A DNA stretch of 64,000 bases from Neoroseomonas eburnea (GCF_018129005.1 NZ_JAAEDL010000001.1:310001-374000); one strand, 5' to 3'. Positions 28,969 to 37,892 are shown, numbered from the stretch's first letter. The notes: generated by a model not told the origin, from the letters alone. Made by a program: numbers and translations.

Positions 28969-29834
28969 CGCGCGCCTCCCCCGCCACCTGGCGGTCGCTG
29001 ATGTTCGTGCCGGCGACCGGTGAGAAGTTCGTCGCCAAGGCGCACACCCGCGGCGCCGATGTGGTCATCCTCGACCTCGAGGATTCCATCCCGCCGGGCG
29101 AGAAGCCGGCGGCGCGCGCGGCGCTGCCCGCCGCCTCCGTGATCGTCAGCCAGGCGGGCGCCGAGGTCGCGGTGCGCATCAATCGCGCGCTCGACCTCGC
29201 CGTCGCGGACATCGCCGCCGCCGTGATGCCCTCCGTCGGCACGCTGATGCTGCCGAAGGTGATGGGGCCGGAGCATATCCGCCTGCTCTCCGAGGTCGTC
29301 GCGGCGCGCGAGGCGGCGCAGGGCATGACGCCCGGCCATACGCGCTTCGTGGCGGTGGTGGAGACGCCGGACGCGCTGCCGCTGCTCGGCGCCATCGCGA
29401 CGGCCGATCCGCGCGTGGTGGCGATCGGCGTCGGCGCGGAGGACCTCTCGACCGAGATGGAGGCCGTGCCGGGCGCGGACCTGCTCTATGTCTTCGCGAT
29501 GATGGTCGTCGCGGCGGCGCGGGCGGCGAGGATCCAGCCGATGGGCTCGGTCGGGCCCTTCGCGGATTTCTCGGACCTCGCGGGCTATCGCGCCTCGCTG
29601 CGGCGCTCCCGCGCGCTGGGCTTCGCCTGCCAGGCCTGCATCCACCCGGCGCAGGTGCCGATCATCAACGAGGAATACGGACCTTCCCCGGCGGAGGTGG
29701 AACGCGCGCGACGGCTGATCGCGGCTTTCGACGCGGCGCTGGCCGAAGGCAAGGGCGCCGTCGCCTTCGAGGGGCAGATGATCGACCTGCCGGTGGTGGA
29801 ACGGGCACGGCGGCTGCTGGCGCGGGCGAAGTAA
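28965..29834 (+). CDS. HpcH/HpaI/CitE-family CoA-ester lyase
   Basis: 289 aa TIM-barrel lyase. The start is SLMFVPATGEKFVAKAHTRGADVVILDLEDS, here spanning the substrate Arg/Lys region and the metal-binding acidic residues, with VVAIGVGAEDLS and GFACQACIHPAQV later on. Family reactions include citryl-, malyl- and citramalyl-CoA cleavage; citramalyl-CoA is the best guess beside the hydratase. The ATG overlaps the hydratase stop (ATGA). Followed by repeat copy C. Confidence 0.84.
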   Translation: MTRASPATWRSLMFVPATGEKFVAKAHTRGADVVILDLEDSIPPGEKPAARAALPAASVIVSQAGAEVAVRINRALDLAVADIAAAVMPSVGTLMLPKVMGPEHIRLLSEVVAAREAAQGMTPGHTRFVAVVETPDALPLLGAIATADPRVVAIGVGAEDLSTEMEAVPGADLLYVFAMMVVAAARAARIQPMGSVGPFADFSDLAGYRASLRRSRALGFACQACIHPAQVPIINEEYGPSPAEVERARRLIAAFDAALAEGKGAVAFEGQMIDLPVVERARRLLARAK

Positions 29835-29985
29835 GGTTGGGGGAGGAGAACCTCCCCCAAACCCCCCTCCCTTCTTTGTCCTTTGGAGACTGACTTCCGA
29901 AGTCAGTTCCCAAAAGACAAAGAAGGTTGAGGGGGGGCCAGGGGGGGAGAAGTTCCCTTCTCCCCCCCCCCCCCCCTCTCACATC
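29835..29985. repeat. Palindromic intergenic element, copy C (full)
   Basis: Same three-armed plan as copy B. Stem 1 is 29837-29846 with 29851-29860 (perfect, loop AGAA). The central arm pairs CTTCTTTGTC (29871-29880) with GACAAAGAAG (29916-29925) and ends in ACTGACTTC-c-GAAGTCAGT (29889-29907). Stem 3 is 29941-29952 with 29957-29968 (perfect 12 bp). It fills the gap between two convergent genes and ends in a 15-base C run (29962-29976). Confidence 0.78.
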
Positions 29986-30281
29986 TCGCACATCGTGAGG
30001 ATGCGTTCGTCGATCAGCGGCGTGTAGGCTTCGCGCACCTTGGGCATGCGCGGGTTCTGCGTATGCGCCTTCACCGCGTCGCGGTCGGTGTAGACCTCGA
30101 CCAGCATGATGCGCCCTTCGTCCCTGGTGCCGTCCGCCTTGAGCGGCTGCAGCACCTCGAAGCGCTCGCAGCCGGGTTCCTCGGCGACGGTCAGCTTCGC
30201 GTGCTCGCGGATCAGCGCGTCGAAGGCGGCGTGGCAGCCGGGCTTCGGGCGGAATTCGACGTGGATGGCGATCTTCGGCAT
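29979..30281 (-). CDS. Antibiotic biosynthesis monooxygenase/quinol monooxygenase-like protein
   Basis: 100 aa single-domain ferredoxin-like fold of the ABM family (YgiN type). Seen: IAIHVEFRPKPGCHAAFDALI at the start, EEPGCERFEVLQP in the middle and EVYTDRDAVKAH near the end, all typical. Such proteins oxidise quinols or small aromatics without cofactor, or act as dimeric binding proteins. The stop codon lies 2 bp from the poly-C run of repeat copy C. No operon partner on its strand. Confidence 0.82.
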   Translation of the reverse strand: MPKIAIHVEFRPKPGCHAAFDALIREHAKLTVAEEPGCERFEVLQPLKADGTRDEGRIMLVEVYTDRDAVKAHTQNPRMPKVREAYTPLIDERILTMCEM

Positions 30282-30340
30282 GGCGGTTCCTTCCCTTGCG
30301 GATGACCGCAGGGTGGCGCGGAACCGCCGCGCCGGGAAGA

Positions 30341-31600
30341 TCAGGCGGCCGCGTAGCGGGACAGCGCCAGGTCCGCGGTGTCGATCTCAGGCTTCCTGCC
30401 GGTGACGAGGTCCGCCAGCACGCGCCCCGACCCGCAGGCCATGGTCCAGCCCAGCGTGCCGTGCCCGGTGTTGAGGTGCATGTTGCGGAAGCGCGTCGGC
30501 CCGACCACCGGCGTGCCGTCCGGCGTCATCGGGCGCAGGCCGGTCCAGAACTGCGCCTCGGCCACGTCGCCACCGCGGGGGAAGAGGTCGGTGACGGAGT
30601 GTTCCAGCGTCTCCCGCCGCGGCTTGCGCAGCTTCAGCGAGAAGCCGGCGAGTTCCGCCGTGCCGCCGACGCGGATGCGGTCGCCGAGACGGGTGATGGC
30701 GACCTTGTAGGTCTCGTCCATCACGGTCGAGACCGGGGCGCCGGCCTCCTCGCGGATCGGGATGGTGAGCGAGTAGCCCTTCACCGGATAGACCGGCACG
30801 CGCACACCGAGCGGCGCGAGCAGCTCCGGCGTGAAGCTGCCGAGCGCCACCACGTAGCTGTCGGCCGTCTCGACGCCGGTCTCCGTCACCACGCCGGTGA
30901 TGCGGTCGCCCTCGGACTGCAGCCCGCGGATGGTCACGCCGTAGCGGAACTTGACGCCGATCGCCTCGGCCATGCCGGCCAGGCGCTGGGTGAAGATGTG
31001 GGCATCGCCGGTCTCGTCGCCCGGCAGGCGCAGGCCGCCGACGAACTTGCCCTGAACGTGCTTCAGCGCCGGTTCGGCGGCGATGCAGGCGGCGGGGTCG
31101 AGCACCTCGTAGGGCACCTTGAAGGTGTCGAGCACCGCGGTGTCGTCGCCGACATGGTCGAGCTGCTTCTGCGTGCGGAAGAGCTGCAGCGTGCCCATGC
31201 TGCGCCCGTCATAGGCGATGCCGGTCTCGCGCCGGAGGTCGCCCAGGCAGTCGCGGGAGTATTCGGCCAGCCGCACCATGCGCGACTTGTTGAGGCGGTA
31301 GGCGGCCTCGGTGCAGTTCGCGAGCATCATCGCCAGCCAGGAATAGAGGCGGCGATCGGCGCGCGGCCAGAGCACCAGCGGGCGATGGCGCATCATCAGC
31401 CACTTCAGCGCCTTCACCGGGATGCCCGGCCCGGCCCAGGGAGCGGAATAGGCGTAGGAGAGCTGCCCGGCATTGGCGAAGGAGGTCTCCATGCCCGCGG
31501 CAGGCTGCCGGTCGAGCACGGTCACCTCATGCCCCGCACGGGCCAGGTACCAGGCGCTGGTCACGCCGACGACGCCGCTGCCAAGGACGATGACGCGCAT
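30341..31600 (-). CDS. dadA: D-amino acid dehydrogenase
   Basis: Membrane-associated FAD enzyme that oxidises D-amino acids to 2-oxo acids, 419 aa. The N-terminus [21 protein letters not shown] binds FAD; the typical [22 protein letters not shown] follows, and the C-terminal FAD segment is [18 protein letters not shown]. The ATG at 31600 is preceded by eight C's and no clear ribosome site. It is divergent from an Lrp-type regulator 140 bp away, the usual arrangement for dadA control by Lrp-family proteins. No alanine racemase is adjacent. Confidence 0.93.
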   Translation of the reverse strand: MRVIVLGSGVVGVTSAWYLARAGHEVTVLDRQPAAGMETSFANAGQLSYAYSAPWAGPGIPVKALKWLMMRHRPLVLWPRADRRLYSWLAMMLANCTEAAYRLNKSRMVRLAEYSRDCLGDLRRETGIAYDGRSMGTLQLFRTQKQLDHVGDDTAVLDTFKVPYEVLDPAACIAAEPALKHVQGKFVGGLRLPGDETGDAHIFTQRLAGMAEAIGVKFRYGVTIRGLQSEGDRITGVVTETGVETADSYVVALGSFTPELLAPLGVRVPVYPVKGYSLTIPIREEAGAPVSTVMDETYKVAITRLGDRIRVGGTAELAGFSLKLRKPRRETLEHSVTDLFPRGGDVAEAQFWTGLRPMTPDGTPVVGPTRFRNMHLNTGHGTLGWTMACGSGRVLADLVTGRKPEIDTADLALSRYAAA

Positions 31601-31712
31601 GGGGGGGGCACCCTTTGCCGGAGGAATGCTGCGATGCGTCAATGGTGTGACGGTTGCAGGTCGCATGTGCTGCGGAAGAGGCACAGAAGATGCCACATGG
31701 CTGGCATTCGGT

Positions 31713-31739
31713 CGCAGAATCTGCGAAATGATCGCAGAT
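31713..31739. promoter_or_regulatory. Candidate Lrp-family operator in the dadA-lrp gap
   Basis: Three copies of one hexamer lie in a row: CGCAGA (31713-31718), TCTGCG (31720-31725) and CGCAGA (31733-31738). The first two make a perfect 13-bp palindrome; the last two make a 21-bp one with 7-base arms. The first and third are exactly 20 bp apart, about two helical turns. The site ends 1 bp before the regulator's ATG, so binding there would block its own expression and could also act on dadA. Confidence 0.55.
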
Positions 31740-31740
31740 C

Positions 31741-32193
31741 ATGCCAAGCCTCGATGACGCCGACCTGCGGATCCTCCGTGCCCTGCGCCAGGACGGGCGC
31801 ATGACCAATGCCGCGCTGGCGGAGGTCGTGGGCCTGTCGCCATCCGCCTGCCTGCGCCGGCTGCGGCTGCTCGAACGCAGCGGGGTGATCCGCGGCTACA
31901 CCGCCATTGTCGATGAACCTGAGGCGCGGGAGACGGTGACGGTGATCGTGCAGATCACGCTCGACCGGCAGACCGAGGAACACCTGTCGCGCTTCGAGGC
32001 CGCGGTGCGACGCCTACCGGAGGTGCACGAGTGCTACCTGATGACCGGCATGTCGGACTACCTGCTGCGGGTCGAGGCACGCGACGCCGCGGACTACGAG
32101 CGCATCCACAAGGAGCAGCTCTCGCGCCTGCCAGGGGTGGCGCGGATCCAGTCGTCCTTCGCGATCCGCCGCGTGATCGGCAGCCGCGGCTAG
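31741..32193 (+). CDS. Lrp/AsnC family transcriptional regulator
   Basis: 150 aa. The winged helix-turn-helix occupies about residues 5-55 (MTNAALAEVVGLSPSACLRRL), followed by the RAM ligand-binding domain (YLMTGMSDYLLRVEARD). The size is standard. Divergent from dadA, so it probably senses an amino acid and controls dadA and itself. No ribosome site stands before the ATG at 31741, where the candidate operator sits instead. Its stop overlaps tail-to-tail with that of the DapA-like gene (CTAG, 32190-32193). Confidence 0.92.
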   Translation: MPSLDDADLRILRALRQDGRMTNAALAEVVGLSPSACLRRLRLLERSGVIRGYTAIVDEPEARETVTVIVQITLDRQTEEHLSRFEAAVRRLPEVHECYLMTGMSDYLLRVEARDAADYERIHKEQLSRLPGVARIQSSFAIRRVIGSRG

Positions 32194-33113
32194 GCCGCGG
32201 CGGCGAGCTTCTCCGTCCGTGCGAGCCGCCCGAGCAGGTAGTCCACCTCCCCCGCCGTCTCCGCCGTCAGCTTCGGCCCCGGTGCGCGCAGCGTGTCATG
32301 CGCGATGATGCCGCGCTTCTTCAGCACGTACTTCCGGATGGCGAGGCCAAGCCCCGGCTGCACCTCGGTGCGGATCAGCGGCAGGTGCGTGTCGAACAGA
32401 TCCTGCGCCGCATCCCGCTGGCCGGCCCACATCAGCGCGCAGACCTTCACCAGCATTTCCGGGAAGGCGTACCCCGTCATGATGCCGTCCGCGCCGCGCG
32501 CCAGTTCCTCCGGCAGGAACTGCCCGCCGACGCCGCCGAGGATGGAGACACGCGGCATCTTCCCCTCCGCTTCCATCCGCCGAATCGCCGTCAGCTTGTC
32601 GAGGCCGGGCCAATCCTCCGCCTTCAGCATCACCATGCGCGGATCGGCCGCCATGCGCGCGATCATCGGCGCCGTCATGGTGATGCCCGTAAGCTGCGGA
32701 TAGTCCTGCAGCACGAAGGGCGCGTCCACCGCATCCATCGCCTGGGCGATGTAGGAGACCACCGCCTCATCCCCCTTCAGCCCCGGCGGCGGGGAGACCA
32801 TGATCCCCGCCGCGCCGAGATCGAGCACCGCGCGCGACAGCGCCTTCATCTGCGCGAAGCCGGGCGCGGAGGCGCCGACCACCACCGGCACCCGCCCGGC
32901 CGCGCGCTTCAGCACGCGCGCGACGAAGGCGACGCTTTCCTCCTGCGTCAGCTTCGGCGCCTCCCCCATCACGCCGAGCAGCGTCAGCCCCGAGGCGCCG
33001 GCCGCGAGGAAGGCATCGGTCATGCGATCGGCGCTGTCGAGGTCGAGCGACCCGTCAGGCAGGAACGGCGTCGGCGCGATGACGAAAACGCCCTTGGCGG
33101 AACGGTCGAGCAT
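32190..33113 (-). CDS. Dihydrodipicolinate synthase/N-acetylneuraminate lyase family protein
   Basis: 307 aa class I aldolase TIM barrel. The Schiff-base Lys is K164 (VMLKAED) and the Tyr is Y138 (LQDYPQ). The usual GTTGE loop reads GVMGE (47-51), so this is not a standard DapA. Likely a pyruvate or 2-oxo acid aldolase in catabolism. A GGGAGG site fits ATG 33113; an ATG two codons upstream (33119) is also possible. Divergent from prpF with about 60 bp between starts, so it probably belongs to the same regulon. Confidence 0.84.
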   Translation of the reverse strand: MLDRSAKGVFVIAPTPFLPDGSLDLDSADRMTDAFLAAGASGLTLLGVMGEAPKLTQEESVAFVARVLKRAAGRVPVVVGASAPGFAQMKALSRAVLDLGAAGIMVSPPPGLKGDEAVVSYIAQAMDAVDAPFVLQDYPQLTGITMTAPMIARMAADPRMVMLKAEDWPGLDKLTAIRRMEAEGKMPRVSILGGVGGQFLPEELARGADGIMTGYAFPEMLVKVCALMWAGQRDAAQDLFDTHLPLIRTEVQPGLGLAIRKYVLKKRGIIAHDTLRAPGPKLTAETAGEVDYLLGRLARTEKLAAAA

Positions 33114-33173
33114 GGGCATCCCTCCCGGCTGGAAACTCCGCGCCACCATAGCGCCGACACAAGGAACCGCCAT

Positions 33174-34316
33174 ATGGACCAGGCCTTCATCCCCGCCGTC
33201 TTCCTGCGCGGCGGCTCCTCCAAGGGCGTGTTCTTCCATGCGAAGGACCTGCCGCGGGACCGCGCGCGGCAGGATGCCATCTTCCTGTCGGTGCTCGGCA
33301 GCCCCGATCCCTACGGGCGGCAGCTCGACGGCATGGGCGGGGGCATCTCCTCCCTGTCCAAGGCCGTGATCATCGGCCCGCCCACGCACCCGGACGCGGA
33401 TGTGGACTACACCTTCGCCCAGGTCGCAGTGGATCGCCCGTTGGTGGACTGGAGCGGCAACTGCGGCAACCTCTCCTCCGCGGTCGGCCCTTTCGCCGTG
33501 GATGAGGGCCTGGTGCGCGCGAGCGATGGCGAAGCGCTGATCCGCATCCATCAGGTCAATACGAAGCGCATCATCCATGCGCGCTTCCTGGTGCGCGGCC
33601 GCCGGGCGGCGACGGAGGGCGACTTCGCCATGGCCGGCGTCGCCGGCACCGGCGCCCGCATCCGGCTGGATTTCCTGAGCCCCGGCGGCGGCGCCACCGG
33701 GCGGCTGCTGCCGACCGGCAACGCGCAGGACGTACTGGAGCATGCCGGCCGCCGCTACCGCGCGACGCTGATCGACGCCGCCAATGCCTGCGTCTTCCTC
33801 GACGCGCGGGAAGTCGGCCTGACCGGCACGGAAAGCCCCGAGGCGATCGAGGCCGACCCCGCCCGCATGGCGCTGCTGGACGCGCTGCGCCGGCAGGCGG
33901 CGGTGCGCATGGGGCTGGCCGCGACGCCCGAGGCCGCACCGCTCGCCATCCCGAAGGTCGCGGTCGTCGCCGCGCCCGCCGCCTATCGCGCGCTCGATGG
34001 CGCCGCCATCGCCGCCGACACGCATGAGATCGCGGTGCGCATGATCTCGATGGAGCGCGCGCACCGCGCGGTACCGCTGACCGGCGGCATGGCGCTCGGC
34101 GTCGCCTGCCGCATCGAGGGTTCGCTGCCGCATGCGCTGGCCGCGCCGCCGGCGCGCGCGGAGGAAGTGCGCCTCGCCAATCCCTCCGGCCTGCTCTCGG
34201 TCGGCGCGGAGGTCCGCCGCACCGAGGCCGGTTGGCACGCCGACAGCGCCGTGGTGTTCCGCACCGCGCGCCGGCTGATGCAGGGTGCCGTCGCGGTGCC
34301 GACCCGCCTGCTTTGA
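33174..34316 (+). CDS. PrpF family isomerase (methylaconitate/oxalomesaconate type)
   Basis: 380 aa diaminopimelate-epimerase-like fold. The N-terminus FIPAVFLRGGSSKGVFF is diagnostic, then GMGGGISSLSKAVII and DWSGNCGNLSSAVGPFAVD. Family members shift double bonds in unsaturated tricarboxylates: PrpF acts on methylaconitate, GalD on 4-oxalomesaconate. The neighbouring lactonase-like genes favour the GalD-type reaction, but no methylcitrate gene or ring-cleavage dioxygenase is in the window to decide. First gene of the plus-strand operon to about 40.9 kb. Confidence 0.86.
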   Translation: MDQAFIPAVFLRGGSSKGVFFHAKDLPRDRARQDAIFLSVLGSPDPYGRQLDGMGGGISSLSKAVIIGPPTHPDADVDYTFAQVAVDRPLVDWSGNCGNLSSAVGPFAVDEGLVRASDGEALIRIHQVNTKRIIHARFLVRGRRAATEGDFAMAGVAGTGARIRLDFLSPGGGATGRLLPTGNAQDVLEHAGRRYRATLIDAANACVFLDAREVGLTGTESPEAIEADPARMALLDALRRQAAVRMGLAATPEAAPLAIPKVAVVAAPAAYRALDGAAIAADTHEIAVRMISMERAHRAVPLTGGMALGVACRIEGSLPHALAAPPARAEEVRLANPSGLLSVGAEVRRTEAGWHADSAVVFRTARRLMQGAVAVPTRLL

Positions 34317-34376
34317 CGCCGGGCGGCGGCGTGCCATCCTCCCGCCGTCCAGGAACGACGCGAGGGAACCCCGCAC

Positions 34377-35357
34377 ATGACCAGCCGCCGTCAGCTGCTG
34401 GCAGTCGCCGCGGCGATCGCCGCCGCACGCGCCGCACAGGCACAGACCGCCTGGCCCGACCGCCCGATCCGCGTCATCGTCCCCTTCGCCGCCGGCGGCA
34501 ATGCCGACACCGTGGGGCGCCTGCTGCAGCCGCGGCTGCAGGACCGCCTCGGCCAGCCGGTGGTGGTGGAGAACCGCCCCGGCGCCGGCGGCAGCGTGGG
34601 CGCCGAGGCCGTCGCCCGCGCGCGGCCGGATGGATACACGCTGCTCATCGGCTCCAACGGGCCGCTCAGCGTCAATCCGGTGGTGCAGTCCCGCCTGCCC
34701 TATGACGCGGTGAGGGACTTCGCGCCGATCGGCATGGCGATGCAGGTGCCGCACTGCCTGATGGTGCAGGCCAATGCGCCCTACCGCACCGTCGCCGACG
34801 TCGTCGCGGCCTCCCGAGCGCAGGCGGATGCCATCGGCATCGGCACTGCGGGCGTCGCGAGCGCGACCCACCTGGCCCTCGAATCCTTCAAGGCGGTGAG
34901 CGGCGCGCGGCTGCTGCACGTCCCCTATCGCGGCGGCGGCGCGGCGGTGCCGGATTTCGTCGCGGGCAACCTGCCCATGCTGTTCACCGAATTCTCGACC
35001 GCGCTGCCGCTGCACAACGACCGCAAGGGGCGGATCATCGCCGTCGCCTCCGCCGCGCGCCTGCCCGCGCTGCCCGAGGTGCCGACGATGATCGAGCAGG
35101 GTGTCGCGGACTTCACCGCCGCCTCCTATGTCGGGCTGGTCGCGACGGCGGGCACGCCACCCGAAGCGATGCGCGCCCTCGGTGCCGCGCTGGCGGCGAT
35201 CGTCGCCGAACCCGACTTCCGCAGCCGCATGGCGGCCATGGGCGGCGAGGCGGCCAGCGGCGCCCTCGCCACCCCCGCCGGCTTCGCCGCCTTCATCGCG
35301 ACGGATCTGGAAAGGTCGCGCGCCGCCGCGCAAGCCGCAGGAATCCGCCCCGAATGA
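34377..35357 (+). CDS. Bug/TctC family periplasmic binding protein
   Basis: 326 aa with a twin-Arg-like signal start (MTSRRQLLAVAAAIAAARAA, cleavage near AQA). The mature start WPDRPIRVIVPFAAGGNADT and VVVENRPGAGGSVGAE are hallmarks of tripartite tricarboxylate transporter binding proteins. Such proteins bind carboxylates. No TctA or TctB membrane gene is present, as is common for the many lone Bug proteins. The next gene starts in its stop (ATGA), tying uptake of a carboxylate to the enzymes that follow. Confidence 0.9.
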   Translation: MTSRRQLLAVAAAIAAARAAQAQTAWPDRPIRVIVPFAAGGNADTVGRLLQPRLQDRLGQPVVVENRPGAGGSVGAEAVARARPDGYTLLIGSNGPLSVNPVVQSRLPYDAVRDFAPIGMAMQVPHCLMVQANAPYRTVADVVAASRAQADAIGIGTAGVASATHLALESFKAVSGARLLHVPYRGGGAAVPDFVAGNLPMLFTEFSTALPLHNDRKGRIIAVASAARLPALPEVPTMIEQGVADFTAASYVGLVATAGTPPEAMRALGAALAAIVAEPDFRSRMAAMGGEAASGALATPAGFAAFIATDLERSRAAAQAAGIRPE

Positions 35358-36205
35358 CGCTTCGAGAAACCCCGCCCGGCGCCACCGACTGCCACTGCCA
35401 CATCTTCGGCCCGGCGGCGACATTCCCCTATGCCGAGCCGCGTTCCTACACGCCGGAGGACGAGACGCTCGAGGACTACCTCGCGTTGCTGGATCGCCTG
35501 GACCTGGATCGTGGCGTGATCGTGCAGCCCTCGGCCTATGACCGCGACAATGCCTGCACGCTGGATGCGCTGCGCCGCGCGCCGGACCGCCTGCGCGGCG
35601 TCGCCGTGGTCGGGTCGGAGGCGACGGCCGACACGCTGCGCGCCATGCATCGCGACGGCATCCGCGGCCTGCGCGCCAACGAGTACCGGCGCGACGGCGT
35701 CGCCGCCTATCACGGCGGGGTGCGGCTCGCGGAGATCGAGCCCTTCATGCCGCTGATGGCGGAACTCGGCTGGCACCTGCAGCTCTGGATCGACGCGCGG
35801 CACCTGCCGGAGCTCGAACCGCGGCTTGCGAAGCTGCCGGTGCCGATCGTGGTGGACCACATGGGACGCATGCACCACAGCCACGGCATCAACGACCCGG
35901 GCTTCCAGGCGCTGGTGCGCAGCGTGGGCGAAGGCCGCTACATGGCGAAACTGTCCGGCACCTATCGCCTCGGCGCGACGAAGCCGGACTACCTCGAAGC
36001 CAAGCCCTTCCATGACGCGCTGGTGGCCGCGAACCCCGAGGCGCTGGTCTGGGGTACGGACTGGCCGCATCCCCGCCCCGATGGCGGGCGCCCGGACGCC
36101 GCTCGGCTGCTGCGCGTCTTCCTCGACTGGACGACCGATCCGGTGGTGCGGAAGAAGATCCTGACCGACACGCCCGCGCGGCTCTACGACTTCCCGGCGG
36201 TCTGA
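35354..36205 (+). CDS. LigI-like amidohydrolase (lactonase type), copy 1
   Basis: 283 aa TIM-barrel hydrolase of the amidohydrolase-2 group. Metal or active residues are seen in DCHCHIFGP (HxH), PIVVDHMGRMH and VWGTDWPHPRP. Its relatives include 2-pyrone-4,6-dicarboxylate lactonase and sulfomuconolactonase. The ATG overlaps the Bug gene stop. It is followed after 2 bp by a second member of the family, which is the striking part of this operon. Confidence 0.84.
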   Translation: MTLRETPPGATDCHCHIFGPAATFPYAEPRSYTPEDETLEDYLALLDRLDLDRGVIVQPSAYDRDNACTLDALRRAPDRLRGVAVVGSEATADTLRAMHRDGIRGLRANEYRRDGVAAYHGGVRLAEIEPFMPLMAELGWHLQLWIDARHLPELEPRLAKLPVPIVVDHMGRMHHSHGINDPGFQALVRSVGEGRYMAKLSGTYRLGATKPDYLEAKPFHDALVAANPEALVWGTDWPHPRPDGGRPDAARLLRVFLDWTTDPVVRKKILTDTPARLYDFPAV

Positions 36206-36207
36206 CC

Positions 36208-37047
36208 ATGGCTTCCGCGCGCCGTCCGACCTTCCTCCTGCCGCCGGGCACCTGCGACACGCATGTGCACATCTGGGGGCCTTTCGACCGCTATCCCGTC
36301 GCCAAGGGCGCCCCCTATACGCCGCCCGAGCGCAACCGGGACGATCTGGTGGCGCTGCATGCGCGGCTCGGCGTGCAGCGCGCGGTGATCGTGCAGACCA
36401 CGGTGTACAAGTCCGACAATCGGGCGATGCTGGACGCCATCGCGACGAGCAACGGGGCCTGGCGCGGCGTGGCGCTGGTGGACGAAACCTTCGGCGACGC
36501 CGAGTACAAGGTGCTGCACGATGGCGGCGTGCGTGGCGTGCGCTTCGGCTTCGTGAAGCATCTCGGCGGCGTGCCGGACCTCGCGCTGGTGCGGCGCACC
36601 ACCGACCGGATCGCGGAGATGGGCTGGCACCTGGTGCTGCACCTCGATGCGGCGAACATCCCGGAATTCGAGGAGCTGCTGCGCTCCTTCACCCTGCCGG
36701 TGGTGATCGACCACATGGGCCGCGTGCCGGTGCAGGACGGGCTGGAGCAGGCGCCGTTCCGCATCCTGCTCGACCTGATGCGGCGGCCGAACTTCTGGGT
36801 GAAGGTCTCGGGCAGCGAGCGCATCTCCGCCGCCGGCCCGCCCTTCCGCGACGCCATCCCCTTCGCGCGGAAACTGATCGAGGCCGCGCCCGACCGCACC
36901 CTCTGGGGCACCGACTGGCCGCATCCTAACGTCCGGTGGGAGCCGGACGAGGCGGACCTCGTGGACCTGCTGCCGGAATTCGGCGACGCCGTCGCGCTCA
37001 GGCGCCTGCTGGTCGACAACCCCGCACGACTCTACGGTTTCGCATGA
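36208..37047 (+). CDS. LigI-like amidohydrolase (lactonase type), copy 2
   Basis: 279 aa, a clear relative of the previous gene with the same landmarks: DTHVHIWGPFDRYP, LPVVIDHMGRVP and LWGTDWPHPN. The two differ through most of their length, so this is an old duplication or separate recruitment, not a recent tandem copy. Two lactonases in a row suggest two ring-opening steps or two related substrates. The next ATG lies within its stop (ATGA). Confidence 0.84.
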   Translation: MASARRPTFLLPPGTCDTHVHIWGPFDRYPVAKGAPYTPPERNRDDLVALHARLGVQRAVIVQTTVYKSDNRAMLDAIATSNGAWRGVALVDETFGDAEYKVLHDGGVRGVRFGFVKHLGGVPDLALVRRTTDRIAEMGWHLVLHLDAANIPEFEELLRSFTLPVVIDHMGRVPVQDGLEQAPFRILLDLMRRPNFWVKVSGSERISAAGPPFRDAIPFARKLIEAAPDRTLWGTDWPHPNVRWEPDEADLVDLLPEFGDAVALRRLLVDNPARLYGFA

Positions 37048-37892
37048 CCGGCGATCTTCATTCCTGGCTCGGACGCAAGCGTCGCGTCACCGACGAGATG
37101 GCAGCGCCGCTGGTGCGCCGCATGGCCGCCTTGACCGACCGCGCCGATGTCGCGCTCGATCGCGGCGCGCCGGTGCCGAACCACTGGCTCTGCATGCTGT
37201 TCGACGACGCCGCGCCGCAATCCCAGCTCGGCCCGGACGGGCATCCGGCGAAGGGAGACTTCCTGCCGCCCGTCCCCCTGCCCCGTCGCATGCTCGGCGG
37301 CCGGCGCCTGACCTATCACGCGCCGGTGCGCGTCGGCGATACGCTCGAACGCGAGACGGAGATCGCCGCCATCACACCCAAGGTCGGCCGCAGCGGCGCG
37401 ATGATACTCGTCATGCTCCGCCATACCATCGCGGGGCCCGATGGCCTGGTGGCGGTGGAGGAGCAGGACATCGCCTATCTCGAACCCAAGCGCGATGCCC
37501 CGGCACCGAAGGCGCCGCCAGCCGAAGCGCCCGTCGCCGCGTGGCGCGATCCCTTCGCGCCGGACCCGGTGATGCTGTTCCGCTATTCGGCGCTCGCCTT
37601 CAATGGTCATCGCATCCACTACGACGCCGACTACGCGCGGGACGTGGAGGGATACCCGGCGCTGGTGGTCAATGGCGGCGTGACGACGCTTTTCCTGCTG
37701 GAAGCGGCACTGCGCCATGCGCCCGGCGCCCAGGTCCGCAGCTACGACGCCCGTACGCTGAAGCCGCTGTTCTGCGGCCGCCCCGCGGAGCTCTGCGCCG
37801 GCACTCCGGACAAGGCCGGCCGCTGCACCCTCTGGGCCGAGGACGAGACAGGTGCCATCGCGCTGCGCATCCAGGCGAGGCTCGCGCCATGA
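37044..37892 (+). CDS. Mesaconyl-CoA-hydratase-like protein, copy 2
   Basis: 282 aa, same two-hot-dog plan as 28093-28968. The shared block here reads DGHPAKGDFLPPVPLPRRM, and the C-terminal unit has FRYSALAFNGHRIHYDADYA. Likely a CoA-thioester hydratase or dehydratase acting after the CoA transferase that follows it. It is overlapped at both ends by neighbours (ATGA), so it is firmly part of this operon. Confidence 0.83.
   Translation: MTGDLHSWLGRKRRVTDEMAAPLVRRMAALTDRADVALDRGAPVPNHWLCMLFDDAAPQSQLGPDGHPAKGDFLPPVPLPRRMLGGRRLTYHAPVRVGDTLERETEIAAITPKVGRSGAMILVMLRHTIAGPDGLVAVEEQDIAYLEPKRDAPAPKAPPAEAPVAAWRDPFAPDPVMLFRYSALAFNGHRIHYDADYARDVEGYPALVVNGGVTTLFLLEAALRHAPGAQVRSYDARTLKPLFCGRPAELCAGTPDKAGRCTLWAEDETGAIALRIQARLAP

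Noticed and set aside
30341-31600. Glycine/sarcosine oxidase instead of dadA
   Set aside because: The [11 protein letters not shown] motif and the divergent Lrp gene are typical of D-amino acid dehydrogenase.
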